Assembly: GCA_045612185.1 (NCBI GenBank)
Contig: JAZKYO010000139.1
Coordinates: forward strand, 1-15,803
Reading direction: 5' to 3'
Source of the DNA: RGIG8775 sp045612185
GTDB lineage: Bacteria; Bacillota; Clostridia; Oscillospirales; CAG-272
DNA: 15,803 nt
The notes under the pieces were generated by a model. It saw nothing but the letters and a program-made list of their open reading frames with translations, did not search any database and was not told where the DNA came from. A program made the translations under genes and the position numbers. Below are positions 6,621 through 13,620 of this stretch, piece by piece. Each line of letters starts with the position of its first letter. Positions within the stretch are counted from its first letter, which is position 1.

Positions 6621-8432
6621 ATGAACGAAAGACAAAAGCATATAAGAAACTTTTCAATAATCGCGCATATTGACCATGGAAAGTCAACGCTTGCCGACCG
6701 TATACTTGAGGCCACGCAGACAGTGGCAAAGCGCGATATGGAAGAGCAGATTCTTGATAATATGGAGCTTGAAAAAGAGAGAGGCATTACCATAAAGGCG
6801 CGCGCCGTAAGGCTTAGCTATAAGGCAAGCGACGGCGAGACCTACGATTTCAACCTTATAGACACCCCCGGTCACGTAGACTTTAACTACGAGGTTTCAC
6901 GCTCGCTTAACGCTTGCGAGGGTGCGCTGTTGGTTGTTGACGCAACTCAGGGAATCGAGGCGCAGACGCTTGCAAACGCATATCTTGCGGTTGACTCCAA
7001 TCTTGAAATATTGCCCGTTATCAATAAAATCGACCTTCCCTCGGCTGACGTCGAGAGAGTGAGAAACGAGATTGAGGACGTTATCGGCATTCCCGCAGAG
7101 GGGTGCCCGGCGGTTTCTGCAAAGACAGGACTTAATATCGAGCAGGTGCTTGAGGCTGTGGTGCGTGATATTCCCGCACCCGAAGGCGACGAGGACGCGC
7201 CTCTTAAAGCGCTTATATTCGACTCCTATTACGACTCTTATCTCGGTGTTGTGGTTTACGTTAAGATAGTTGACGGACAGGTGAAGTCGGGTGATAAGAT
7301 TATGCTTATGAGCAACAATAAGACCTTTGACGTGGTTGATGTTGGCACTATGGAGCCCTTTGGACTCAAAAAGTGCGATAAGCTTTCCGCGGGCGAGGTT
7401 GGTTATATTACCGCATCCATAAAGAGTATAGGTGAGACCCGAGTGGGCGATACGGTAACTCTTGCGGACAACCCCACCGACGGAGTGCTTCCCGGCTTTA
7501 AGTCTGTACAGCCCATGGTGTATTCGGGTATATATCCCGCTGACGGTGCGAGATACGGCGACCTCCGCGATGCGCTTGAAAAGCTTAAGCTTAACGATGC
7601 GTCTTTGGTGTTTGAGCCCGAAACCTCTATCGCGCTTGGATTTGGATTCCGTTGCGGATTTTTGGGACTGCTTCACATGGAGATAATCGAGGAGCGACTT
7701 GAGCGCGAGTTTAATCTCGACCTTATCACAACCGCGCCCAGCGTAATTTATAAGGTCCAAAAGCGCGGCGGTGAAACGATTATAATCGATAACCCCTCAA
7801 ACTATCCCTCTGCCGACGAAATTGAAACGGCGTTCGAGCCTATCGTGAAGGCAAATATTATAACGCCTACCGAGTTTGTGGGCGGCTTGATGGATCTTTG
7901 CCAGGACAGACGCGGTATCTTTAAGGATATGAAATATATCGACACCGAGCGTGTCGAGCTTCATTACGACCTGCCGCTTAATGAAATAATTTACGATTTC
8001 TTTGACGCTCTCAAAAGCCGCTCTAAGGGCTATGCGTCGCTTGACTACGAAATCGGAGGCTACGTCCCCAGTAAGCTTGTTAAGCTTGATTTCTTGCTTA
8101 ACGGTGAGCAGGTTGATGCGCTTTCTTTCGTGGTTCACGAGGAAAAGGCTTACGGCAGAGCGAGAAAGATAGCCGAAAAGCTGAAGGAAAATATTCCGAG
8201 ACAGCTTTTTGAGATTCCTATTCAGGCAGCTATCGGCTCAAAGGTAATAGCCCGCGAAACGGTAAAGGCAATGCGTAAGGACGTGCTTGCCAAGTGCTAC
8301 GGTGGTGATATTACCCGTAAAAAGAAGCTTCTTGAAAAGCAAAAAGAGGGTAAGAAGAAGATGCGTCAGCTAGGTTCGGTTCAGGTTACGCCCGAGGCGT
8401 TTATGGCTGTTCTTAAACTCAGTGACGATTAA
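6621..8432 (+). CDS. lepA: Elongation factor 4 (LepA), ribosome-associated GTPase
   Basis: Translational GTPase that acts on the ribosome (back-translocation and subunit biogenesis have been proposed). The 603-aa product has the G1 motif AHIDHGKST (residues 15-23), switch I ERGITIKA (53-60), G3 DTPGHVDF (81-88) and G4 NKID (135-138), followed by domain II, the EF-G-like domains and the LepA-specific C-terminal domain, all at full length. The ATG at 6621 is preferred over the in-frame GTG at 6609: GAGG lies 6 bases before the ATG, and the protein then starts NERQKHIRNFSIIAHID as in the family. It is transcribed alone from a perfect promoter and ends at its own terminator, unlike the lepA-hemW arrangement common in Firmicutes. 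Confidence 0.97.
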   Translation: MNERQKHIRNFSIIAHIDHGKSTLADRILEATQTVAKRDMEEQILDNMELEKERGITIKARAVRLSYKASDGETYDFNLIDTPGHVDFNYEVSRSLNACEGALLVVDATQGIEAQTLANAYLAVDSNLEILPVINKIDLPSADVERVRNEIEDVIGIPAEGCPAVSAKTGLNIEQVLEAVVRDIPAPEGDEDAPLKALIFDSYYDSYLGVVVYVKIVDGQVKSGDKIMLMSNNKTFDVVDVGTMEPFGLKKCDKLSAGEVGYITASIKSIGETRVGDTVTLADNPTDGVLPGFKSVQPMVYSGIYPADGARYGDLRDALEKLKLNDASLVFEPETSIALGFGFRCGFLGLLHMEIIEERLEREFNLDLITTAPSVIYKVQKRGGETIIIDNPSNYPSADEIETAFEPIVKANIITPTEFVGGLMDLCQDRRGIFKDMKYIDTERVELHYDLPLNEIIYDFFDALKSRSKGYASLDYEIGGYVPSKLVKLDFLLNGEQVDALSFVVHEEKAYGRARKIAEKLKENIPRQLFEIPIQAAIGSKVIARETVKAMRKDVLAKCYGGDITRKKKLLEKQKEGKKKMRQLGSVQVTPEAFMAVLKLSDD

Positions 8433-8449
8433 TAAAATGTATTCATAAT

Positions 8450-8473
8450 ATCGGTGTTTGCAGAACACCCGAT
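8450..8473 (+). other. Hairpin in the lepA 3' region
   Basis: ATCGGTGTT pairs with AACAC-C-CGAT (9 bp with one bulged C) around the loop TGCAG. It stands 10 bases before the lepA terminator and has no U-tract of its own; it may protect the 3' end. Confidence 0.4.
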
Positions 8474-8482
8474 AACGAAAAA

Positions 8483-8510
8483 GGAGCCGTCTCATTAAGA
8501 GTGCGGCTCC
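8483..8510 (+). terminator. Terminator of lepA
   Basis: Stem GGAGCCG (8483-8489) / CGGCTCC (8504-8510), with an inner CTC/GAG pairing, preceded by AAAAA and followed by TGCTTTGTTTT. It is less perfect than the other terminators here but has the same GGAGC beginning. Confidence 0.7.
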
Positions 8511-8546
8511 TGCTTTGTTTTGAGAGATAAATTGTAGTTTGCCGCA

Positions 8547-8869
8547 TTGCAGGCGGGGGCTGCCATGGCTTACGGCGGGCTTGATGGCTACCGAGAGAAC
8601 GAGGCAGAGCTGCGAGCTTGCAATGCCGAAATAAATGGCACTTGCGGAAATATGGCGGTTGTTGTAAATATGCGAAATAACCAATACAAAGTTCATCGCA
8701 TACTTATGCCAAATGGATCGATATTTAAGTTTGATGAAGTGAAAAAAATACAGAACGAGAAACGCAAAGGGGAGTGCCTAAAAACAGGTCTCTTGCCGAT
8801 GCCACAAGTTCTGTATCTAATAACAGTATACCACAAAATCCTGAAAAGTCAACATCTTCCGAGAAATAA
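8547..8869 (+). pseudogene. Broken coding remnant A, polyvalent-protein-like, with linker copy 1
   Basis: A reading frame starting near 8547 (or ATG 8565, MAYGGLDGYRENEAEL) reads plausibly through NNQYKVHRILMPNGSIFKFD to about 8770. It then leaves protein-like sequence, while another frame picks up from about 8765: SLADATSSV, then NNSIPQNPEKSTSSEK and a stop at 8867-8869. The junction implies a frameshift near 8765-8785. No ribosome binding site or promoter was found. The linker peptide recurs twice more downstream. The composition resembles phage/mobile-element polyvalent proteins of gut Firmicutes; this is from memory of such families, not from a search. Best read as decayed DNA. Confidence 0.5.
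8819..8854 (+). repeat. 36-bp linker repeat, copy 1
   Basis: Encodes NNSIPQNPEKST. Differences from copies 2 and 3 are partly synonymous (AAC/AAT, CCT/CCC, ACA/ACC), a sign of past selection on the peptide. It is in a different frame from both other copies. Confidence 0.85.
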
Positions 8870-8884
8870 AAAGAATAGCGCGAG

Positions 8885-8896
8885 GTGACTGTTTTT
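8885..8896 (+). repeat. 12-bp direct repeat, left copy
   Basis: GTGACTGTTTTT, identical to 9649-9660. Both copies are preceded by a GCGCG element and follow a linker repeat. Confidence 0.5.
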
Positions 8897-8985
8897 ATGA
8901 TATAACAAAAATTGAGAACATCACTCAAGGCAATATGGGTCAAGCAATTATAACGAATGCCGCCCAATCCTCGAATGGTGTCCTC

Positions 8986-9021
8986 AATAATAGTATACCA
9001 CAAAACACGCAAAAGTCAACA
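8986..9021 (+). repeat. 36-bp linker repeat, copy 2
   Basis: Encodes NNSIPQNTQKST followed by PKSEK. It is the most divergent copy (ACGCAA for CCTGAA) and lies just upstream of the A7 run where the reading frame breaks. Confidence 0.85.
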
Positions 9022-9515
9022 CCTAAATCCGAAAAAAATTCAGAAACGATTTCTTACAACAATTCAAAGGAAGAACTGCAAAATTCACAAGAAATGGGCA
9101 TATTTATTATGCTCATTTCGATAATTCTAATCTTGGTAAACTGACATATGAGGGAAACGCTCCTTCAAGTAAATCCAGTGATTCGGGATATAAAGCAAAA
9201 ATAAGAATGTTGGCTGATGGCAATTTTTTTGAACTTGTCGAGGATGCGTCGTATAACAAAACGGAACCTGAGAGTGGGAAAAATAAAAAATCCCATAAAA
9301 ATGCAAAGCATTGGGATTACTATGTGAAAACTATTATTGTTGATGGTAAAGCTTATGATGTTATGGTGAATATTAGAATTGATGTTGAGAACAATAATTA
9401 TTCCAAGAAGGAAGAGTATGTGTACAGCATTCGTTTCAGGGATAATAAAACGGTGGCAACATCCCTCTTTCACCCTGCATCAAGCAAGGCTACTCGTCAA
9501 TTTGACGCCGCCACC

Positions 9516-9551
9516 ATTAATAGTATACCACAAAATCCCGAAAAGTCAACC
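9516..9551 (+). repeat. 36-bp linker repeat, copy 3
   Basis: Encodes INSIPQNPEKST followed by PKTKK, at the C-terminal side of the LPD3-like segment and about 110 bp before the response regulator promoter. Confidence 0.85.
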
Positions 9552-9648
9552 CCTAAAACGAAAAAAGTTTTGGGAAATATTCCTTTTCAAAACCAAAACC
9601 GCCGAACGGTGGGGGAGAGTGACAGACTTGTTTTGGCGCGGGTCAAGC

Positions 9649-9660
9649 GTGACTGTTTTT
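9649..9660 (+). repeat. 12-bp direct repeat, right copy
   Basis: GTGACTGTTTTT, identical to 8885-8896, 3 bases ahead of the -35 box of the two-component operon. It may mark the edge of the decayed segment. Confidence 0.5.
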
Positions 9661-9662
9661 TC

Positions 9663-9691
9663 TTGACAATCAGGCGTCAAAGGTGTATAAT
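9663..9691 (+). promoter_or_regulatory. Consensus promoter of the two-component operon
   Basis: TTGACA (9663-9668), 17-bp spacer, TATAAT (9686-9691): a perfect sigma-A consensus about 28 bases before the response regulator start. No operator-like repeat was recognised around it. Confidence 0.88.
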
Positions 9692-9718
9692 AGGTGTTGT
9701 AAAAACGGAGGTGATTAA

Positions 9719-10393
9719 ATGTTCCGTATTCTCGTTGTTGACGACGATAAGAACACAAGATTGCTGTTTGAAGCGGTACTTCGCGGTGCGGGATATACCG
9801 TGCTTACCGCGGACAACGGAAAAACCGCATTGAATCTTATGGACAGAGAACACGTAGATTTAGTGGTTCTTGATATTATGATGCCCGAAATGAACGGCTA
9901 TGAGTTTACCAAAGCCCTGCGCGATGCGGGAAATCCGATTCCCGTGCTTATGGTGTCGGCAAAACAGCTCCCCGCGGACAAGCATAAAGGCTTTCTTGTG
10001 GGAACCGACGATTATATCACAAAGCCTATAGACGAAGAAGAAATGCTTTACAGAATAAAGGCGCTTTTGCGACGTGCGCAGATCGCCACCGACCGCAGAA
10101 TAGTTATCGGACAGGTTGTGCTTGATTACGATAAGCTTACCGTTTCGCGCGGTGATGAGGTACATGAGCTTCCTCAAAAGGAGTTTATGCTTCTTTATAA
10201 GCTTTTGTCGTATCCTGGAAAGATATTTACAAGAATACAGCTAATGGACGAAATATGGGGAGCTGACAGCAACACAGGTTGGGAGACGGTTACAGTGCAT
10301 ATCGCGAGACTCAGAAAGCGGTTTGATGGCTGGGAGGAGTTTGAAATAGATTCTGTCCGCGGACTTGGATATAAGGCGGTGAAAAAGCAGTGA
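9719..10393 (+). CDS. OmpR/PhoB-family response regulator
   Basis: Cytoplasmic transcription factor of 224 aa, activated by phosphorylation from the kinase encoded next to it. The receiver domain (1-about 118) has the acidic pocket Asp8-Asp9, the phospho-acceptor Asp52 in LVVLDIMMPEMNGYEF, the switch residue Ser80 and Lys102 in KPID. The winged-helix output domain (about 125-222) ends VRGLGYKAVKK. The start is well set by GGAGGTGA (9707-9714), 4 bases before the ATG. The stop overlaps the kinase start (GTGA), so the two are translationally coupled. Family assignment is certain; the signal and target genes cannot be told from the window. Confidence 0.96.
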   Translation: MFRILVVDDDKNTRLLFEAVLRGAGYTVLTADNGKTALNLMDREHVDLVVLDIMMPEMNGYEFTKALRDAGNPIPVLMVSAKQLPADKHKGFLVGTDDYITKPIDEEEMLYRIKALLRRAQIATDRRIVIGQVVLDYDKLTVSRGDEVHELPQKEFMLLYKLLSYPGKIFTRIQLMDEIWGADSNTGWETVTVHIARLRKRFDGWEEFEIDSVRGLGYKAVKKQ

Positions 10394-11463
10394 AAAAAAT
10401 TCAGTTGAAAAAAGAAAACAAGCAAAGGTTTTCACTTATAATACTGTTTTCGTTGTTGGTTTTCGCCATATTGCTTATCGCGATTTCACTTGCGGCGGTG
10501 TCGGTTTGGCTTTTAATTAAATTTGACGTTATAGGAAGTGTTGACGAAACCGCAAGGCCCAAGGTGTGGATATCGCTGATGGCGGCAATAAGCGCGCTTA
10601 TGGGGGGCACGATAGCTTTTTTTGCGGTAAGAATACCGCTTAACCCTATAAATCGACTTATAAACAGAATGAAGGATTTGTCAAGCGGAAATTTTGAAAC
10701 AAGGCTTGAGTTCAGCTCACCGATGGATAAATTTCCGTCGTTTGTGGAGCTTTCAAGAAGCTTTAATATACTTGCGGAAGAACTGCAAAACACCGAAATG
10801 CTTCGAGGAGACTTTATAAACAACTTCTCTCATGAGTTCAAAACGCCCATCGTTTCCATAGCCGGACTTGCAAAACTGTTGAAAAACGCTGAGCTTGACG
10901 AGGATGAGAGAAGGCAATACCTCTATGCCATAGAGGAAGAATCAATGCGCCTGTCGTATATGGCTACCAACGTGCTTAATCTTACCAAGGTTGAAAATCA
11001 GACGATACTTTCTGAAGTCAGCGAGTTTAACCTTTCAGAACAATTGCGCGCGTCGATATTGCTGCTTGAGAGCAAATGGTCCAAAAAGAATATCGAATTT
11101 CATCTTGACTTTGAGGAGTATACCATATGCGCCAACGAGGAGCTTTTGAAGCAGGTTTGGATAAATCTCTTTGACAACGCCGTAAAATACGTGTCGGAGC
11201 AAGGAATTGTGTCAGCTGAAATCGTTGACGGTGGAGACAGCCTGACGGTTAAAATCGGAAATACGGGAAGTGAAATACCCGAGGATAAGCAAAGCAAAAT
11301 ATGGCGCAAATTCTATCAGGCAGACGAGTCTCATACCGCCGAGGGTAACGGAATAGGACTTGCTATTGTTAAAAGAATAGTAGACCTTCATAACGGAGAG
11401 GTGGGGGTTGAAAGCAAGAACAACGTGACAGTGTTTTCCGTTAAACTGCCCAAAGTACAATAA
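10390..11463 (+). CDS. Sensor histidine kinase with very short extracytoplasmic loop
   Basis: Membrane partner of the preceding response regulator, 357 aa, GTG start overlapping the regulator stop by 4 bases. Two membrane segments (about 15-44 and 59-82) are separated by only about 14 residues, so there is no room for a folded external sensor. A HAMP region follows (about 83-135), then the HisKA domain with His148 in FSHEFKTP and the HATPase domain: N-box Asn259/Asn263 in INLFDNA, a G1 box reading GNTGSEIP with Asn291 where Asp is more usual, and the G2 box GNGIGLAI (319-326). The N-for-D change is known in some kinase subgroups and does not by itself mean an inactive enzyme. The short loop suggests sensing within the membrane or through a partner protein (inference). 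Confidence 0.95.
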   Translation: MKKIQLKKENKQRFSLIILFSLLVFAILLIAISLAAVSVWLLIKFDVIGSVDETARPKVWISLMAAISALMGGTIAFFAVRIPLNPINRLINRMKDLSSGNFETRLEFSSPMDKFPSFVELSRSFNILAEELQNTEMLRGDFINNFSHEFKTPIVSIAGLAKLLKNAELDEDERRQYLYAIEEESMRLSYMATNVLNLTKVENQTILSEVSEFNLSEQLRASILLLESKWSKKNIEFHLDFEEYTICANEELLKQVWINLFDNAVKYVSEQGIVSAEIVDGGDSLTVKIGNTGSEIPEDKQSKIWRKFYQADESHTAEGNGIGLAIVKRIVDLHNGEVGVESKNNVTVFSVKLPKVQ

Positions 11464-11465
11464 AA

Positions 11466-11489
11466 AGAGAGCCTAGGCTCTCTTTTTTT
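11466..11489 (+). terminator. Terminator of the two-component operon
   Basis: AGAGAGC / GCTCTCT stem with loop CTAG, 3 bases after the kinase stop codon and followed by seven T residues. Confidence 0.9.
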
Positions 11490-11577
11490 GTCGCTATATG
11501 TCGAAATAGTTTATTTTCAGTTTATTTTTGAGGGCTAAAATATTACCATGAATTTACTGTAAAGAGAGGCTTTTGAT

Positions 11578-12456
11578 ATGCAGTACTTATTGTTTAATCC
11601 CATATCGGGACACGGTAATTGCCGCAAGCTTGCTGAGGATTATATGGCTAAGAGCGGTGACGGATGCAAGATTGTTGACATGACCGAAATTGACAGCTAT
11701 AAAACGCTTTTCGCGCTTCTTGCGCCCGAGGACAGCGTTGTGATTTTCGGCGGAGACGGCACGCTTAACAGATTTGTAAACGATATAGACGATATTGACG
11801 TCAATAACGAGATTTACTATTTTCCCACAGGAACGGGCAACGATTTTGCCGCGGATCTCGGAATGAAAGAAACAACCGAGCCGTTCCTCATAAATCAATA
11901 TATAAAACACCTTCCCACAGTTACGGTAAACGGCAAGGAATGTAAGTTTATCAACGGTGTGGGTTACGGAATTGACGGCTATTGCTGTGAGGTGGGCGAT
12001 AAACTACGCGCACAGAACAAAAAAGCCAACTATACCGCCATTGCCATTAAGGGCTTGCTTTTCCACTTCAAGCCTGTAAACGCTACGGTTATAGTTGACG
12101 GAGTTGAACGTGAGTTCAAAAAAGTGTGGATAGCCCCCACCATGCACGGCAGATGCTACGGCGGAGGAATGATTCCTACGCCCAACCAGAGCAGAGAGGA
12201 TGCCGAGCATAAGCTTTCTCTTATGCTGTTCCATGGTTCAAGTAAGCTTAAAACGCTTATGATATTCCCATCGATTTTCAAGGGCGAGCACGTAAAAAAC
12301 ACAAAGTACATAGAGGTTATTACCGGTAAAAATATAACCGTAAAGTTTGACCGCCCCACTCCCTTGCAGATAGATGGCGAAACGGTGCTTGACGTAAGTG
12401 AGTACACCGCTGTAAGCTGTGTGGCTGTGGATAAAAAAGAAGAAGCAAACGTATAA
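11578..12456 (+). CDS. Diacylglycerol kinase-family lipid kinase (DgkB/YegS-like)
   Basis: Predicted ATP-dependent lipid kinase of 292 aa that phosphorylates diacylglycerol or a related lipid at the inner face of the membrane, recycling it into phospholipid synthesis. Family motifs: FNPISGHGN at the N-terminus, the nucleotide-binding GGDGT (residues 58-62) and PTGTGNDFA (83-91), with the two-lobed YegS/DgkB length. It has no membrane segments, unlike the small integral DgkA. The ATG at 11578 has GAGAGG about 8 bases upstream. Its promoter is not clear; a TAAAAT box at 11536-11541 lacks a good -35. It follows the two-component terminator by about 90 bp and converges on hprK. Substrate specificity (diacylglycerol, sphingoid base or other) is not decided by sequence. 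Confidence 0.88.
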   Translation: MQYLLFNPISGHGNCRKLAEDYMAKSGDGCKIVDMTEIDSYKTLFALLAPEDSVVIFGGDGTLNRFVNDIDDIDVNNEIYYFPTGTGNDFAADLGMKETTEPFLINQYIKHLPTVTVNGKECKFINGVGYGIDGYCCEVGDKLRAQNKKANYTAIAIKGLLFHFKPVNATVIVDGVEREFKKVWIAPTMHGRCYGGGMIPTPNQSREDAEHKLSLMLFHGSSKLKTLMIFPSIFKGEHVKNTKYIEVITGKNITVKFDRPTPLQIDGETVLDVSEYTAVSCVAVDKKEEANV

Positions 12457-12465
12457 AATAAAAAA

Positions 12466-12485
12466 GGAGCTTGCGCTCCTTTTTT
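12466..12485. terminator. Bidirectional terminator shared by the lipid kinase and hprK
   Basis: GGAGC-TTGC-GCTCC with flanking A and T tracts that lengthen the stem; the T tract overlaps the hprK stop codon (12484-12486). It is A-rich on one side and T-rich on the other, so it can work in both directions between these convergent genes. Confidence 0.88.
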
Positions 12486-13422
12486 ACATGGGCATACCGC
12501 CCATCTGCTCCATAAGACGCTTGTTAAATTCTTCAGCCGTGTTGTATCCCATGCGCTTTTGACGGTTGTTCATTGCGGCAATCTCAAGGATAATGGCAAG
12601 GTTTCTACCGGGCTTGACGGGTATGGTGATAGAGGGAATTTCTATTCCGAGAATGTCCATCTTTTCGTCGTCAAGACCAAGTCTGTCGTACATTTTGCCC
12701 TGTACCCATTGCTCAAGATTAATTACGAGATTGATTTTTTCGGTATCCTTTACCGCGCCCATACCGAAAAGACGCTTTACGTCAACTATTCCGATGCCGC
12801 GCAGCTCAACGTAGTGGCGGATAATTTCGGGAGCGCTTCCCACAAGGGTCTTTGCCGAAACTCGCTTGATTTCAACCGCATCGTCAGCAATAAGTCTGTG
12901 ACCGCGCTTTACAAGCTCAATAGCTGTTTCGCTTTTACCTACGCCGCTGTCGCCAAGGATTAGAATACCCTCGCCGTAAACCTCAACGAGAACGCCGTGA
13001 CGGGTAATTCTGGGAGCGAGGTTGGTGTTGAGGAAAGCTATAAGCGCCGCCATAAGCGGGCTGGTCTTTTCTTTGCAACGCAAAATCGGAACACCGCGCT
13101 TTTTTGCCTCCTCGATAGCTTCCGGTATTATGCCGAGATTTGTTGTTATGATAACACAGACGGGCTCGTGATCCACAAATGTACGTATCTTTTCTATGCG
13201 TTCCTGTTCGCTGCACTCATCAAGGTAGTTGTGCTCAGCTTTTCCAAGTACCTCAATTCTCGAGGATTCAAAGTTGCCGTAAAAACCCGCAAGCGCAAGA
13301 CCGGGGCGGTTTACCTCGGGGTTAGATATCATTAACTCTTCCGCCGGTTTGGGAAGCGTGATGACCTCAAGCTGAAATTCCTTTATGATTTTATCAAGGG
13401 ATATACTGTATTCGCATTCCAT
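12484..13422 (-). CDS. hprK: HPr kinase/phosphorylase
   Basis: Bifunctional cytoplasmic enzyme that phosphorylates HPr on Ser46 and reverses this, controlling carbon catabolite repression and PTS flux in Firmicutes. The 312-aa length is normal. The N-terminal domain (about 1-130) is followed by the catalytic domain with His142 in RHGVLVEVYGEG, the Walker A loop GDSGVGKSE (157-165), the Asp pair 180-181 in LIADDAVEI, and the family signature LRGIGIVDVKRLFGMGAV (207-224); the C-terminal NNRQKRMGYN is conserved. The start ATG at 13422 has AAAGGA about 10 bases upstream, slightly distant. It has its own near-consensus promoter and stands alone, divergent from the foldase gene. Confidence 0.96.
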   Translation of the reverse strand: MECEYSISLDKIIKEFQLEVITLPKPAEELMISNPEVNRPGLALAGFYGNFESSRIEVLGKAEHNYLDECSEQERIEKIRTFVDHEPVCVIITTNLGIIPEAIEEAKKRGVPILRCKEKTSPLMAALIAFLNTNLAPRITRHGVLVEVYGEGILILGDSGVGKSETAIELVKRGHRLIADDAVEIKRVSAKTLVGSAPEIIRHYVELRGIGIVDVKRLFGMGAVKDTEKINLVINLEQWVQGKMYDRLGLDDEKMDILGIEIPSITIPVKPGRNLAIILEIAAMNNRQKRMGYNTAEEFNKRLMEQMGGMPM

Positions 13423-13456
13423 AGCAAAAAAATCCTTTCTCGGTTCGTTAGAAAAC

Positions 13457-13486
13457 AGAGAATAAACTTGATTCGAATTATTCTCT
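13457..13486 (-). other. 5' leader hairpin of hprK
   Basis: Perfect 9-bp AT-rich stem AGAGAATAA (13457-13465) / TTATTCTCT (13478-13486) with a 12-nt loop. It lies only a few bases after the expected hprK start point and well before the ribosome binding site, so it could protect the 5' end of the mRNA. It does not sequester the start site and has no U-tract. Confidence 0.4.
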
Positions 13487-13499
13487 CTTGCTCAAAGAC

Positions 13500-13528
13500 A
13501 GTATAACATATATTTTTCAATTAGTCAA
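13500..13528 (-). promoter_or_regulatory. Predicted hprK promoter
   Basis: On the minus strand: -35 TTGACT (13523-13528), 17-bp spacer, -10 TATACT (13500-13505), each 5 of 6 to consensus. The leader to the start codon is about 70 bases. Confidence 0.7.
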
Positions 13529-13564
13529 ACATTTATTTAATAAAAATCATAAAAATTCATAATG

Positions 13565-13593
13565 CGGACATAAAAGCGTTGTATAATTATAAT
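13565..13593 (+). promoter_or_regulatory. Predicted promoter of the foldase gene
   Basis: -10 TATAAT (13588-13593) with a partial -35 CGGACA (13565-13570) at 17 bp. A second TATAAT at 13582-13587 has no -35. It is divergent from the hprK promoter 36 bp away; the two do not overlap. Confidence 0.5.
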
Positions 13594-13620
13594 GGAATAA
13601 TCTTTGAAAGGAATTTCAAA

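Larger units (their letters stand above)
8870..9600 (+). pseudogene. Broken coding remnant B, LPD3/PBECR-like domain between linker copies 2 and 3
   Basis: From about 8887 one frame reads DCFYDITKIENITQGNMGQA and continues into linker copy 2 (NNSIPQNTQKSTPKSEK). A -1 shift around 9033-9060 moves into a second frame that reads FLQQFKGRTAKFTRNGHIYY, then GYKAKIRMLADGNFFELVED, KSHKNAKHWDYYVKTIIVDG and AYDVMVNIR, and on to linker copy 3. The aromatic WDYYVKT / DGKAYDVMVNIR pattern resembles large-polyvalent-protein-associated (LPD3-like) or phage BECR-nuclease-type domains, a tentative match from memory. The second frame has no good start site and runs out of protein-like sequence after about 9590. 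Codon use is more AT-rich than in the neighbouring genes, suggesting acquired DNA. A still-expressed small protein is possible but less likely. Confidence 0.55.

Noticed and set aside
8935..9144. Small hydrophobic-tailed peptide (ends GIFIMLISIILILVN) as a toxin or membrane peptide
   Set aside because: The hydrophobic tail arises only in the frame left behind after the break at 9033-9060, while the other frame carries clear protein-like sequence; no ribosome binding site is seen.
9600..9833. Continuation of the LPD3-like frame into the response regulator
   Set aside because: After about 9590 the frame loses protein-like composition and runs across the operon promoter and into the response regulator in another frame.
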